Assembly (NCBI GenBank): GCA_934569045.1
Contig: CAKTJX010000001.1
Location: 1 to 64,000, forward strand
From: an uncultured Oscillospiraceae bacterium
Lineage (GTDB): Bacteria > Bacillota > Clostridia > Oscillospirales > Oscillospiraceae
Direction: 5' to 3'
Length of the DNA stretch: 64,000 nt
How positions within the stretch are numbered: the first letter of the stretch is position 1; every line of letters begins with the position of its first letter. A program made the translations under genes and the position numbers. This document shows, piece after piece, positions 17,176-25,293 of the stretch. Below the pieces are notes generated by a model that was not told the origin of the DNA, did not search any database, and saw only the letters and a program-made list of their open reading frames with translations.

Positions 17176-18855
17176 TTACTTTGCAGGTTTGAAGCTGTCC
17201 TTCAGGCTGACGGAGCGGTTGAACACCAGATGCTCCGCGGTGGAATCCTTGCTGTCGGGGCAGAAGTAGCCCAGACGCATGAACTGATAGGATTCTCCGG
17301 CCCTGGCTTCCTTCAGGGAAGCTTCCACCTTGCAATTCTTCAGCACCTCCAGAGAGTGGGGGTTCAGGCAGGCCAGGAAATCTTTTCCAGCAGCATCAGG
17401 ATCGGGATCGTTGAAGAGGTTGCTGTACTGGCGGACCTCGGCATCGTAGCAGTTGTTGGCATCTACCCAGTGGATGGTCGCGCCCTTGATCTTCCGGCCA
17501 TCGGCGGGATCGCCGCCCTTGCTGTCGGGATCATAGGTTGCCAGAACCTCGGTTACCTTTCCGCTTTCATCCGTAACACAGCCGGTGCACTTGATTACGT
17601 AAGCGCCCTTGAGCCGGCACTCCGGGCCATCGGGGTACAGGCGCTTGTACTTGGGAATGGGCTGCGCCAGGAAGTCGTCCCGTTCGATCCACAGATTTCT
17701 GGAGAAGGTGATCTCCCGGGACCCGGCCTCCGGATCGTTGGGGTTGTTCTCTACCCGGAAGGCCTCGCTCTGCCCCTCGGGATAATTCGTAATGGTCAGC
17801 TTGACAGGGTCCAGCACAGCCATAACCCGCTTGGCAGTCTCGTTCAGATCTTCCCGCAGGCAGTGCTCCAGGAAGGCAAACTCAATGGTGTTGGGGGACT
17901 TTGCTACGCCCACCCGGTCACAAAAGTTGCGGATGGAGGCGGGGGTGTAGCCCCGGCGTCGCAGGCCGCAGAGGGTAGGCATCCGGGGATCATCCCAGCC
18001 GGAAACATAGCCGTTCTCCACCAGCGCCCGGAGCTTCCGCTTGGAGAGCACGGTGTGATCGATGCCCAGCCGGGCAAACTCGATCTGCCGGGGATGATTG
18101 GGCACAGAAACATGCTCTACCACCCAGTTGTACAGGGGACGGTGGTTCTCAAATTCCAGAGAGCACAGGGAGTGGGTGATGCCCTCCAGCGCGTCCTGAA
18201 TGGGGTGCGCGAAGTCGTACATCGGGTAGATGCACCACTTGTCCCCCTGGCGGTGGTGGTGCATATGGCGGATACGGTAGATAACGGGGTCACGCATATT
18301 GAAGTTGCCGGAAGCCAGATCAATTTTCGCCCGGAGGGTATACTTATTGTCCTCGAATTCACCGGCACGCATCCGTGCAAACAGATCCAGGCTCTCCTCA
18401 ATGGGCCGGTCCCGGTAGGGGGAGACTGCGGGGGTATTCAGATCGCCCCGGTACTCCTTGAACTGCTCAGGGGTCAGCTCGCAGACATAGGCAAGTCCTT
18501 TCTTGATCAGCTCCACGGCGTACTCGTAGTCCTTTTCAAAATAGTCAGAGCCATAGAAGAACCGGTCGCCCCAGTCGAAGCCCAGCCAGTGGATATCCTC
18601 CTGGATGGCCTCTACGAATTCCACGTCCTCTTTCGTGGGGTTGGTGTCGTCCATACGCAGGTTGCACAGACCGCCAAACTTCTCGGCGGTGCCAAAATCA
18701 ATGATCAGCGCCTTGCAGTGGCCGATGTGCAGGTAGCCGTTGGGCTCCGGCGGAAAACGGGTGTGGACGGTCTGCCCGGCAAACTGCCCGCCAGGGGCGA
18801 TATCCTCCTCAATAAAGGCATGAATAAAGTTTTTGCTTTCCGTGATTTCAGCCAT
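17176..18855 (-). CDS. glnS: Glutaminyl-tRNA synthetase
   Basis: The 559-residue enzyme charges tRNA-Gln directly with glutamine. The class I signature HIGH is at residues 43-46 (YLHIGHCKA), the MSK-type loop appears as VLSKRKL near 270, and the glutamine-specific DTNPTKE block is present. The C-terminal half carries the beta-barrel anticodon-binding domains (ITFSRNLWIERDDF). Many Firmicutes rely on the GatCAB route and lack GlnRS, but several Clostridia have it. It faces the pyrH operon across a divergent promoter region and ends at a strong shared terminator. Confidence 0.95.
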   Translation of the reverse strand: MAEITESKNFIHAFIEEDIAPGGQFAGQTVHTRFPPEPNGYLHIGHCKALIIDFGTAEKFGGLCNLRMDDTNPTKEDVEFVEAIQEDIHWLGFDWGDRFFYGSDYFEKDYEYAVELIKKGLAYVCELTPEQFKEYRGDLNTPAVSPYRDRPIEESLDLFARMRAGEFEDNKYTLRAKIDLASGNFNMRDPVIYRIRHMHHHRQGDKWCIYPMYDFAHPIQDALEGITHSLCSLEFENHRPLYNWVVEHVSVPNHPRQIEFARLGIDHTVLSKRKLRALVENGYVSGWDDPRMPTLCGLRRRGYTPASIRNFCDRVGVAKSPNTIEFAFLEHCLREDLNETAKRVMAVLDPVKLTITNYPEGQSEAFRVENNPNDPEAGSREITFSRNLWIERDDFLAQPIPKYKRLYPDGPECRLKGAYVIKCTGCVTDESGKVTEVLATYDPDSKGGDPADGRKIKGATIHWVDANNCYDAEVRQYSNLFNDPDPDAAGKDFLACLNPHSLEVLKNCKVEASLKEARAGESYQFMRLGYFCPDSKDSTAEHLVFNRSVSLKDSFKPAK

Positions 18856-18899
18856 ATCAATCTCTTCCTCTCTGAAGGTTTCTTAAAATATAATGTGGT

Positions 18900-18928
18900 A
18901 TTATAACCGATTTTCCGTCTGAATGCAA
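18900..18928 (-). promoter_or_regulatory. Sigma-A promoter of glnS
   Basis: On the minus strand TTGCAT (18923-18928) and TATAAT (18900-18905) are 17 bp apart, 45 bp from the start. No T-box specifier or terminator hairpin is visible between them. Confidence 0.75.
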
Positions 18929-18999
18929 TCCTAATTATCGATCCGCGCAGAAATAGTTGGGCGGATTATGAAATAATTAAGAATTCTCGAATTTAGTGG

Positions 19000-19028
19000 T
19001 TGTCAATTTGCCATTTGTACGCTAAAAT
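19000..19028 (+). promoter_or_regulatory. Sigma-A promoter of the pyrH-polC operon
   Basis: TTGTCA (19000-19005) and TAAAAT (19023-19028) are 17 bp apart, 61 bp before pyrH. Confidence 0.75.
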
Positions 19029-19088
19029 AGAGTCGATACCATATGGGGCCGCGGCTCCCTGTGGGACAGAGAGAAGGAGTGATCGATT

Positions 19089-19808
19089 TTGTCTCAAATC
19101 AAATACAAGCGTATCCTGCTGAAGCTCAGCGGTGAAGCCCTGGCTGGTGAGCAGCATCGGGGCCTGGACTATAGTGTGATCCACCCGGTGTGTGAGGCCA
19201 TCCGGCAGTGCCATGAGATGGGCGTGCAGATTGGTCTGGTTATCGGCGGCGGCAATTTCTGGCGGGGTGTGAAGGACGGTGCCGACAAGATGCAGCGTTC
19301 CCACGGGGATGCCATGGGCATGCTGGCAACCGTCATGAATTCCATTGCCATGGCGGACGCCCTGGAGCAGCACGGTGTCCCGGCACGGGTTCTCTCCGCC
19401 GTGGAGATGAACAAGTTTGCCGAGTATTTCACCCGTGACACCGCGGACCGCTACCTGAATGAGGGCAAGGTGGTTATCTTTGCCGCCGGCACCGGCAATC
19501 CCTATTTCTCCACGGACACCGGCGCTGTGCTTCGGGGCGTGGAAATCGAGGCGGACGCCATCCTGATGGCCAAAAATGTGGACGGCATCTACTCTGCCGA
19601 TCCCAATGTAGACCCCACCGCTGTCAAGTTTGACGAGCTGACCTACGATGAGGTTCTGGCCCGTCATCTGAAGGCAACGGATACCACCGCCATGACCCTG
19701 GCGATGGACAACCATATGACCCTTGTCTGCTTTGCCCTGAAGGACCCCAACAATATTCTCCGCGTTGCCTGCGGAGAGAAAATCGGAACCATCGTAAAGG
19801 AGGACTAA
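19089..19808 (+). CDS. pyrH: Uridylate kinase
   Basis: The 239-residue amino-acid-kinase-fold enzyme phosphorylates UMP to UDP. It begins YKRILLKLSGEALAGE, then has IGLVIGGGNFWRG, and later GTGNPYFSTDTGAVLRGVEIEADAIL, the nucleotide and UMP-binding blocks of bacterial PyrH. The start is TTG at 19089 after GAAGGAG. It is the first gene of an eight-gene operon; frr follows after four bases, a near-universal pairing. Confidence 0.95.
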   Translation: MSQIKYKRILLKLSGEALAGEQHRGLDYSVIHPVCEAIRQCHEMGVQIGLVIGGGNFWRGVKDGADKMQRSHGDAMGMLATVMNSIAMADALEQHGVPARVLSAVEMNKFAEYFTRDTADRYLNEGKVVIFAAGTGNPYFSTDTGAVLRGVEIEADAILMAKNVDGIYSADPNVDPTAVKFDELTYDEVLARHLKATDTTAMTLAMDNHMTLVCFALKDPNNILRVACGEKIGTIVKED

Positions 19809-19812
19809 CCAA

Positions 19813-20367
19813 ATGAGCGTAGATTTCAGTGAATTTTCCAGAAAAATGGACCGCACCCTGGATCATCTGGGGGAGGACTTCGATGCCGTCCGGGCAGGCC
19901 GGGCCAATGCCAAGGTTCTTGACCGGATCACGGTAGAATACTATGGCAGTGAGACCGCCCTGAACGGTGTTGCCACTATCTCCTCTCCGGATGCCCGCAC
20001 CCTGGTGATCACCCCCTGGGATACCAAGATGCTGAAGGAGATTCAGAAGGCGATCCAGACCTCTGACCTGGGCATCAACCCCCAGAATGACGGCCGGGTC
20101 ATCCGTCTGGTATTCCCCCAGCTGACGGAGGAGCGCAGAAAGGATCTGTCCAAGCAGGTCAAGAAGTATGCTGAGGACGCCAAGGTCGCCATGCGGAATA
20201 TCCGCCGGGATGGCATGGATTATGTGAAGAAGCTGAAAAAGAACGGTGACATCACCGAGGACGACCAGAAGAAGGCCGAAAAGGACCTGCAGGATATGCT
20301 GGATAAGTATATCAAGAAGGTGGATTCCGCTCTGGCCGCCAAGGATAAGGAACTGATGTCCATTTGA
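19813..20367 (+). CDS. frr: Ribosome recycling factor
   Basis: The 184-residue protein splits post-termination ribosomes together with EF-G. It has the typical N-terminal VDFSEFSRKMDRTLDHLGEDF, the conserved RAGRANAKVLDRITVEYYG block, and the long helices of domain I with KDLSKQVKKYAEDAKVAMRNIRRD. Length and motifs are standard. It follows pyrH by four bases and is separated from uppS by 118 bases that contain a strong hairpin. Confidence 0.96.
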   Translation: MSVDFSEFSRKMDRTLDHLGEDFDAVRAGRANAKVLDRITVEYYGSETALNGVATISSPDARTLVITPWDTKMLKEIQKAIQTSDLGINPQNDGRVIRLVFPQLTEERRKDLSKQVKKYAEDAKVAMRNIRRDGMDYVKKLKKNGDITEDDQKKAEKDLQDMLDKYIKKVDSALAAKDKELMSI

Positions 20368-20378
20368 TTTTCTCACTT

Positions 20379-20408
20379 TGTGTTCGCCGCCTCCGGGCGG
20401 CGAACACA
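20379..20408 (+). other. Strong intercistronic hairpin between frr and uppS
   Basis: TGTGTTCGCCGCC (20379-20391) pairs perfectly with GGCGGCGAACACA (20396-20408) around TCCG. No T-run follows, so it may mark an RNA processing or stabilising point, or partially terminate the operon. Confidence 0.65.
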
Positions 20409-20485
20409 GTGTCCTGCCAGAATTCCCGTTTGTATGCGGGGCTCGCCCCGTGGTATTTCCCATTTTTTCAGAAAGAGGTGCTCGC

Positions 20486-21205
20486 ATGGCGCTGGAAAAT
20501 GAAAATCTCCCGGCACCGCCCCGGCACATTGCCATTATCATGGACGGCAACGGCCGCTGGGCCAAGAAGCGGGGGCTTCCCCGCACAGCCGGTCACAGCA
20601 CCGGCGCGGAGGCCTTCCGGCGAATCGCCAATTACTGCCGCAGCCTGGGGGTAGAATATTTAACGGTATATGCCTTCTCCACCGAGAACTGGAAGCGTTC
20701 TCAGGAGGAAGTGGGGGGCATCATGCTCCTGCTCCGCAAATACCTGGAGGAAGCCCTGATGGACATGGAAAAGAACCGTGTCCGCTTCCGCTTTTTTGGA
20801 GACCTGTCCCGGCTGTCGCCCCAGCTGCAAAAGCTGTGCCACGATGCGGAGAATCGCTCCGTAGAATATGACGTTCAGGTGAACTTCTGCCTGAACTACG
20901 GCGGGCGGGATGAAATCGTCCGCGCCGCCAAAGCCTTTGCCGCGGAGGTCGCGGCAGGGAAGCGGGCTCCCGAGGAACTGACCGAGGGCCTGTTTGAAAA
21001 TTATCTGTACTCCGCCGGTGTACCGGACCCGGAGCTCATTATCCGGCCCTCCGGCGAAATGCGCACCAGCAATTTCCTGCTGTGGCAGTCCGCCTATTCA
21101 GAGTATGTCTTTATGGATGTCCTCTGGCCTGACTTCGGCCCGGAGGATCTGGACAAAGCCATTGCGGAATATCATCGGCGTAACCGCCGTTTTGGAGGCG
21201 CATAA
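20486..21205 (+). CDS. uppS: Undecaprenyl diphosphate synthase (isoprenyl transferase)
   Basis: The 239-residue cis-prenyltransferase makes the C55 lipid carrier for wall synthesis. It has the catalytic aspartate in IAIIMDGNGRWAKKRG near residue 20, the GHSTGAEAFRRI block, VYAFSTENWKRS, and the C-terminal IIRPSGEMRTSNFLLWQ with SEYVF. I chose the ATG at 20486, after GAAAGAGG; the open frame upstream covers the intercistronic hairpin and is not conserved-looking. It precedes cdsA by three bases. Confidence 0.95.
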   Translation: MALENENLPAPPRHIAIIMDGNGRWAKKRGLPRTAGHSTGAEAFRRIANYCRSLGVEYLTVYAFSTENWKRSQEEVGGIMLLLRKYLEEALMDMEKNRVRFRFFGDLSRLSPQLQKLCHDAENRSVEYDVQVNFCLNYGGRDEIVRAAKAFAAEVAAGKRAPEELTEGLFENYLYSAGVPDPELIIRPSGEMRTSNFLLWQSAYSEYVFMDVLWPDFGPEDLDKAIAEYHRRNRRFGGA

Positions 21206-21208
21206 CCC

Positions 21209-22021
21209 ATGAAAACCAGAATTATCACAGCGGCAATTGCCATCCCTTTGCTGCTGATTATCCTTTTGATTGCCCCGGAAATCGTGGCTGCCATTGTCTT
21301 TGGCACGTTAATGGCCATCGGGACCTACGAATTTTTGTACCGTACCGGCCTGGTGCGGCGGATTCGTATGGTGATTTACAGCTGCATTGCTTCCTTTGCC
21401 CTGTCCATCTGGAGCTACTACGGCGGCTTGCAGGCCTACCTGCTGCTGGGGCTCATTGTCTACTTTATGCTGCTGTTTTCGGAGGTCATGCTGGACCATG
21501 TGAAGGTGCCCATTGACCTGGTCGGCCTCAGCACCCTGGGCGGCTTTGTAATCCCGCTGCTGCTGAGCGCTCTGGTCCGCATTCTTACCGGCACCAATGG
21601 CCGCTATTTTATCCTGCTGCCCTTCGTGGTGGCGTTCCTGTCCGATGCGGGTGCCTATTTCATCGGCCTGCGGTTCGGCAGACATAAGCTTGCCCCGGTG
21701 GTCAGCCCCAACAAAACCATTGAGGGGGTCCTGGGCGGTGTCGGCTTTGCCCTGGTGGGCGTGCTGATCTACGGCCTCATTTTACATCTGGTGCTCCAAT
21801 TCCGGGTAAACTACGGTGTGGCGATTCTGTACGCGCTGCTGGGTTCCGGTGCCGGGGTGATGGGCGATCTGTGCTTCTCCGTGGTCAAACGGCAGACCGG
21901 AATCAAGGATTACGGCAATCTGCTTCCCGGCCACGGCGGTGTGCTGGATCGGTTTGATTCCATGGTGCTGGTAGCGCCTCTGCTGGAAGCGCTGCTGCTG
22001 ATTCTACCTTTGGCGGTGTAA
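21209..22021 (+). CDS. cdsA: Phosphatidate cytidylyltransferase
   Basis: The 270-residue integral membrane enzyme makes CDP-diacylglycerol from phosphatidic acid and CTP. About eight hydrophobic segments are visible. The signature SPNKTIEGVLGG lies near residue 168, and the C-terminal motif KDYGNLLPGHGGVLDRFDS near 232-252 holds the metal-binding aspartates. It sits between uppS and dxr, the usual order in Firmicutes. Confidence 0.95.
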   Translation: MKTRIITAAIAIPLLLIILLIAPEIVAAIVFGTLMAIGTYEFLYRTGLVRRIRMVIYSCIASFALSIWSYYGGLQAYLLLGLIVYFMLLFSEVMLDHVKVPIDLVGLSTLGGFVIPLLLSALVRILTGTNGRYFILLPFVVAFLSDAGAYFIGLRFGRHKLAPVVSPNKTIEGVLGGVGFALVGVLIYGLILHLVLQFRVNYGVAILYALLGSGAGVMGDLCFSVVKRQTGIKDYGNLLPGHGGVLDRFDSMVLVAPLLEALLLILPLAV

Positions 22022-22024
22022 AAA

Positions 22025-23173
22025 ATGGTGAATTGTATCAGTATTCTCGGCTCTACCGGCTCCATTGGCCGCCAGAGCCTGGACGTTGTAAGAATACACC
22101 CGGAAATTCGGGTGGGGGCGCTGACAGCCGGAACCAGCATCCAGCGTCTTGCCCAGCAGTGCCGGGAGTTCCGCCCGGAGCTGGCGGTGGTATCCACCGA
22201 GGCAGGGGCCAATGAGCTGAAGGAGTTGCTGCGCGATCTTCCCATTCGGATTTCCTGGGGGGAGGCAGGCCTTCTGGAGGCGGCCACCCTGGAAAGCGCT
22301 GACTGTGTAATCACCGCCGTTGTAGGTATGCTCGGTCTGAAGCCGACTCTGGCCGCCATTCGGGCAAAAAAGCGCATTGGCCTTGCCAATAAAGAGACCT
22401 TGGTCTGCGCCGGAGAACTGGTGATGGCAGAAGCCGTCCGGTGTGGGGCAGAAATCGTGCCGGTAGACTCAGAGCACTCCGCCATCTTCCAGTGCCTCGT
22501 GGGCTGCCGCGACAGGCGGGAGGTCAAACGATTGATTCTGACCTGCTCCGGCGGTCCCTTCTACGGAATGAAAAAAGAGGCTCTGAAGAATGTCACCAAG
22601 AGTGACGCCCTGAAGCACCCCAACTGGAAAATGGGCCCCAAGATCACCATAGACTGTGCCACTCTGATGAATAAGGGCCTGGAGGTCATTGAGGCTATGC
22701 GCCTTTACAACCTGCCTTTGGAGCAGGTGGATGTGCTGATCCATCGGCAGAGCATCGTCCACAGCATGGTGGAGTTTACCGATGGCGCTGTCATGGCCCA
22801 GATGGGCACACCGGACATGCGCCTGCCCATCCAACTGGCCATGACCTACCCGGCGCGGCTCCAGAGCCCTGTGGAGGCACTGGACTTGACCACCTGCGGC
22901 GCGCTGACCTTCGCAAAGCCGGATTTGGACGCGTTTCCGTGCCTCGCCTTGGCCCGGCAGTGCGCCAAAATGGGCGGCACCGCCTGTGCAGCCATGAACG
23001 GGGCCAACGAAGAGGCGGTTGCCATGTTCCTGCGCAATGAGATCGGCTTCTATGATATTTACCGTCTGGTCCGTCAGGCGGTAGAAGAGGTCCGCTTCCT
23101 GAAAAATCCCACCTTGGAGGACATTCTGGAGACGGACCGGCTGGCAAGAGACTCTGTAAAACACAACGTTTGA
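22025..23173 (+). CDS. dxr: 1-deoxy-D-xylulose 5-phosphate reductoisomerase
   Basis: The 382-residue enzyme catalyses the committed step of the MEP isoprenoid pathway, making 2-C-methyl-erythritol 4-phosphate with NADPH. The N-terminal dinucleotide motif is ISILGSTGSIGRQSLDV. The metal and substrate region includes IVPVDSEHSAIFQCL, and WKMGPKITIDCATLMNKGLE is the conserved active-site block. It lies three bases after cdsA and overlaps the region just before rseP. Together with ispG it shows that the organism uses the MEP route. Confidence 0.96.
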   Translation: MVNCISILGSTGSIGRQSLDVVRIHPEIRVGALTAGTSIQRLAQQCREFRPELAVVSTEAGANELKELLRDLPIRISWGEAGLLEAATLESADCVITAVVGMLGLKPTLAAIRAKKRIGLANKETLVCAGELVMAEAVRCGAEIVPVDSEHSAIFQCLVGCRDRREVKRLILTCSGGPFYGMKKEALKNVTKSDALKHPNWKMGPKITIDCATLMNKGLEVIEAMRLYNLPLEQVDVLIHRQSIVHSMVEFTDGAVMAQMGTPDMRLPIQLAMTYPARLQSPVEALDLTTCGALTFAKPDLDAFPCLALARQCAKMGGTACAAMNGANEEAVAMFLRNEIGFYDIYRLVRQAVEEVRFLKNPTLEDILETDRLARDSVKHNV

Positions 23174-23181
23174 GGCAATTT

Positions 23182-24243
23182 ATGAGCTATGTTTTCGCAA
23201 TTTTACTGTTCAGTTTTTTGATTTTTATTCACGAACTGGGGCATTTTCTGGCAGCAAAGGCCTTTGGCGTCCAGGTCAATGAGTTTTCCCTGTTCATGGG
23301 TCCGGCGCTCTTCAAAAAGCAGATTGGCCAGACCCTTTATTCCATCCGCTGCATTCCCATCGGCGGCTTCTGCGCCATGGAAGGGGAGGACGAGGCCAGC
23401 GACAATCCCCGCGCCTTCCCCAATGCCGCCTGGTGGAAGCGGGTCATTATCCTGGCCGCCGGCGCTGCTATGAACTTCCTTACTGGCATTGTTCTGCTTG
23501 CCTGCTTCTTTGCGCCGAATAAGCAGTTCATTCTTCCGGTTATCGGGGAAGTGGACCCCCGGTGCAGCTTTGCAGGCTCCGCCGGCATCCAGGAAGGGGA
23601 TCGGATTCTCAGCGTAGACGGGGAGAAAGTCTATGTATACAGCGATTTTTCCCTCATTCTCTCTCTGAATCCCGGTGACGTGCACGACCTTGTTTTGGAC
23701 AGAGGCGGAGAGAAGGTCATCCTGAACGGCCTGGAAATGCGGAAGCAGGATTTTGAAAACGAGGACGGAACCGTCTCCCAGCGCTTCGGCTTCAGCTTCA
23801 CTCTGGTGGACGCGAATCTGGGCCAGACTCTGAAATATACCTGGGCCAGCACACGGGATACGGTTCGGATGGTTCGGCTTTCGCTGCAAATGCTCTTTAC
23901 CGGCAAGGCCGGGGTTGAGGATGTGTCCGGCCCTGTGGGCATCGTTACCCAGATGGCCCAGGTGGCGGATAATTCCGGCAGCCGGTACTATGCGTTCCTG
24001 AATCTACTGTACTTTGGCGGCTTTATTGCCATCAATCTGGCAGTTATGAATCTGCTGCCCATTCCGGCACTGGACGGCGGCCGTCTTGTGGGCGTGCTGC
24101 TGACCACCGTGATTGAAGCCATCACCCACAAAAAGCTGAATCCCAAAATTGAGGGGTATATCCACGGAGCGGGCATGATTCTGCTGCTGATTTTGATGGC
24201 GCTTATCATGTTCAAAGACATCATTTTTGCGATAAAGGGGTAA
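23182..24243 (+). CDS. rseP: Site-2 (RIP) zinc metalloprotease RseP family
   Basis: The 353-residue membrane protease cleaves transmembrane substrates such as anti-sigma factors. The zinc motif HELGH is at residues 17-21 in the first hydrophobic segment. A PDZ domain spans roughly 110-190 (GIQEGDRILSVDGEKV), and the third zinc ligand is in NLLPIPALDGG near residue 290. I prefer the ATG at 23182, with GAGG seven bases upstream; a TTG at 23170 overlapping the dxr stop would add four residues. The substrate cannot be told from sequence. Confidence 0.93.
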   Translation: MSYVFAILLFSFLIFIHELGHFLAAKAFGVQVNEFSLFMGPALFKKQIGQTLYSIRCIPIGGFCAMEGEDEASDNPRAFPNAAWWKRVIILAAGAAMNFLTGIVLLACFFAPNKQFILPVIGEVDPRCSFAGSAGIQEGDRILSVDGEKVYVYSDFSLILSLNPGDVHDLVLDRGGEKVILNGLEMRKQDFENEDGTVSQRFGFSFTLVDANLGQTLKYTWASTRDTVRMVRLSLQMLFTGKAGVEDVSGPVGIVTQMAQVADNSGSRYYAFLNLLYFGGFIAINLAVMNLLPIPALDGGRLVGVLLTTVIEAITHKKLNPKIEGYIHGAGMILLLILMALIMFKDIIFAIKG

Positions 24244-24249
24244 TACGAC

Positions 24250-25293
24250 ATGACCAGACAGATAAAGGTTGGCAATGTCCCCATCGGCGGCGGTGCGGAC
24301 GTGGTGATCCAGTCCATGCTGAATACCAAAACAACGGACGTAGAGGGATCTCTTTCTCAGATTCGCGCCCTGGCGGCGGCGGGCTGCCAGGTTGCCCGGC
24401 TGGCAGTACCCAATATGGAGGCGGCCCGGGGCTTTGCGGATATCTGCAAGGAGAGCGTCCTGCCCCTGGTGGCAGATATCCATTTCGACTATAAGCTGGC
24501 CATCGCCGCGGCGGAGGGTGGGGCCAGCAAAATCCGGATCAACCCCGGCAACATCGGCGGAGAGGATCGGGTAAAGGCTGTGGTGGACGTCTGCAAAGAC
24601 AAACACATCCCTATCCGCATCGGTGTCAACGGCGGCAGCCTGGAAAAGGAGCTTCTGGAAAAATACGGCCATCCTACAGCGGAGGCCCTGGTAGAGAGTG
24701 CGTTCGGACACCTGGAGCTGCTGGAAAAGTATGGGTTCCAGGACACCTGTGTCTCCATGAAGTCCTCTCATGTTCCAACCATGGTAGCAGCTGCCCGTCT
24801 ATTCCGGTCCAAATGTGACTATCCGCTGCATATTGGCGTTACCGAAACCGGCCCCGTTCGTCAGGGCCTGATCAAATCCGCCATGGGCATTGGCGCCCTG
24901 CTGCTGGACGGCATTGGCGACACCCTGCGGGTGAGCCTGACGGATGATCCGGTGCAGGAGGTTTACGCCGCCAAAGATATTCTGAAGGCCGCCGGACTGC
25001 GTAAGGACGGTGTGGATATCATTTCCTGCCCCACCTGCGGCCGTACCCGCATCGATTTGATTGGCCTTGTAAACCAAGTGGATAAAGCACTTCGGAACTG
25101 TCAGAAGCCCATTACCGTTGCCGTCATGGGCTGTATTGTCAACGGTCCCGGCGAGGCCCGGGAGGCGGACATCGGCATTGCCGGTGGTGACGGCTGGGGC
25201 ATGATTTTTGAAAAAGGCCAGCAGGTGGCAAAGCTTCCCTATGATCAGCTGCTGCCGGAACTGCTGCGCCGCATTGACGCAATGGATGTATGA
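24250..25293 (+). CDS. ispG: 4-hydroxy-3-methylbut-2-enyl diphosphate synthase
   Basis: The 347-residue [4Fe-4S] enzyme converts MEcPP to HMBPP, the penultimate MEP-pathway step. The TIM-barrel half begins RQIKVGNVPIGGGADVVIQSMLNTKT. The cluster ligands are in CPTCGR near residue 260 and CIVNGPGEAREAD near 295. It follows rseP by six bases, and its TGA overlaps the polC ATG. The length is normal for the short bacterial form. Confidence 0.96.
   Translation: MTRQIKVGNVPIGGGADVVIQSMLNTKTTDVEGSLSQIRALAAAGCQVARLAVPNMEAARGFADICKESVLPLVADIHFDYKLAIAAAEGGASKIRINPGNIGGEDRVKAVVDVCKDKHIPIRIGVNGGSLEKELLEKYGHPTAEALVESAFGHLELLEKYGFQDTCVSMKSSHVPTMVAAARLFRSKCDYPLHIGVTETGPVRQGLIKSAMGIGALLLDGIGDTLRVSLTDDPVQEVYAAKDILKAAGLRKDGVDIISCPTCGRTRIDLIGLVNQVDKALRNCQKPITVAVMGCIVNGPGEAREADIGIAGGDGWGMIFEKGQQVAKLPYDQLLPELLRRIDAMDV

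Noticed and set aside
17176..18855. Calling the glnS gene a glutamyl-tRNA synthetase
   Set aside because: The glutamine-type motif DTNPTKE and the two C-terminal beta-barrel domains favour GlnRS.
16927..18906. A 659-codon plus-strand open frame across glnS
   Set aside because: It is the shadow of glnS (HIGH motif on the minus strand), starts inside rex, and has no conserved domain.
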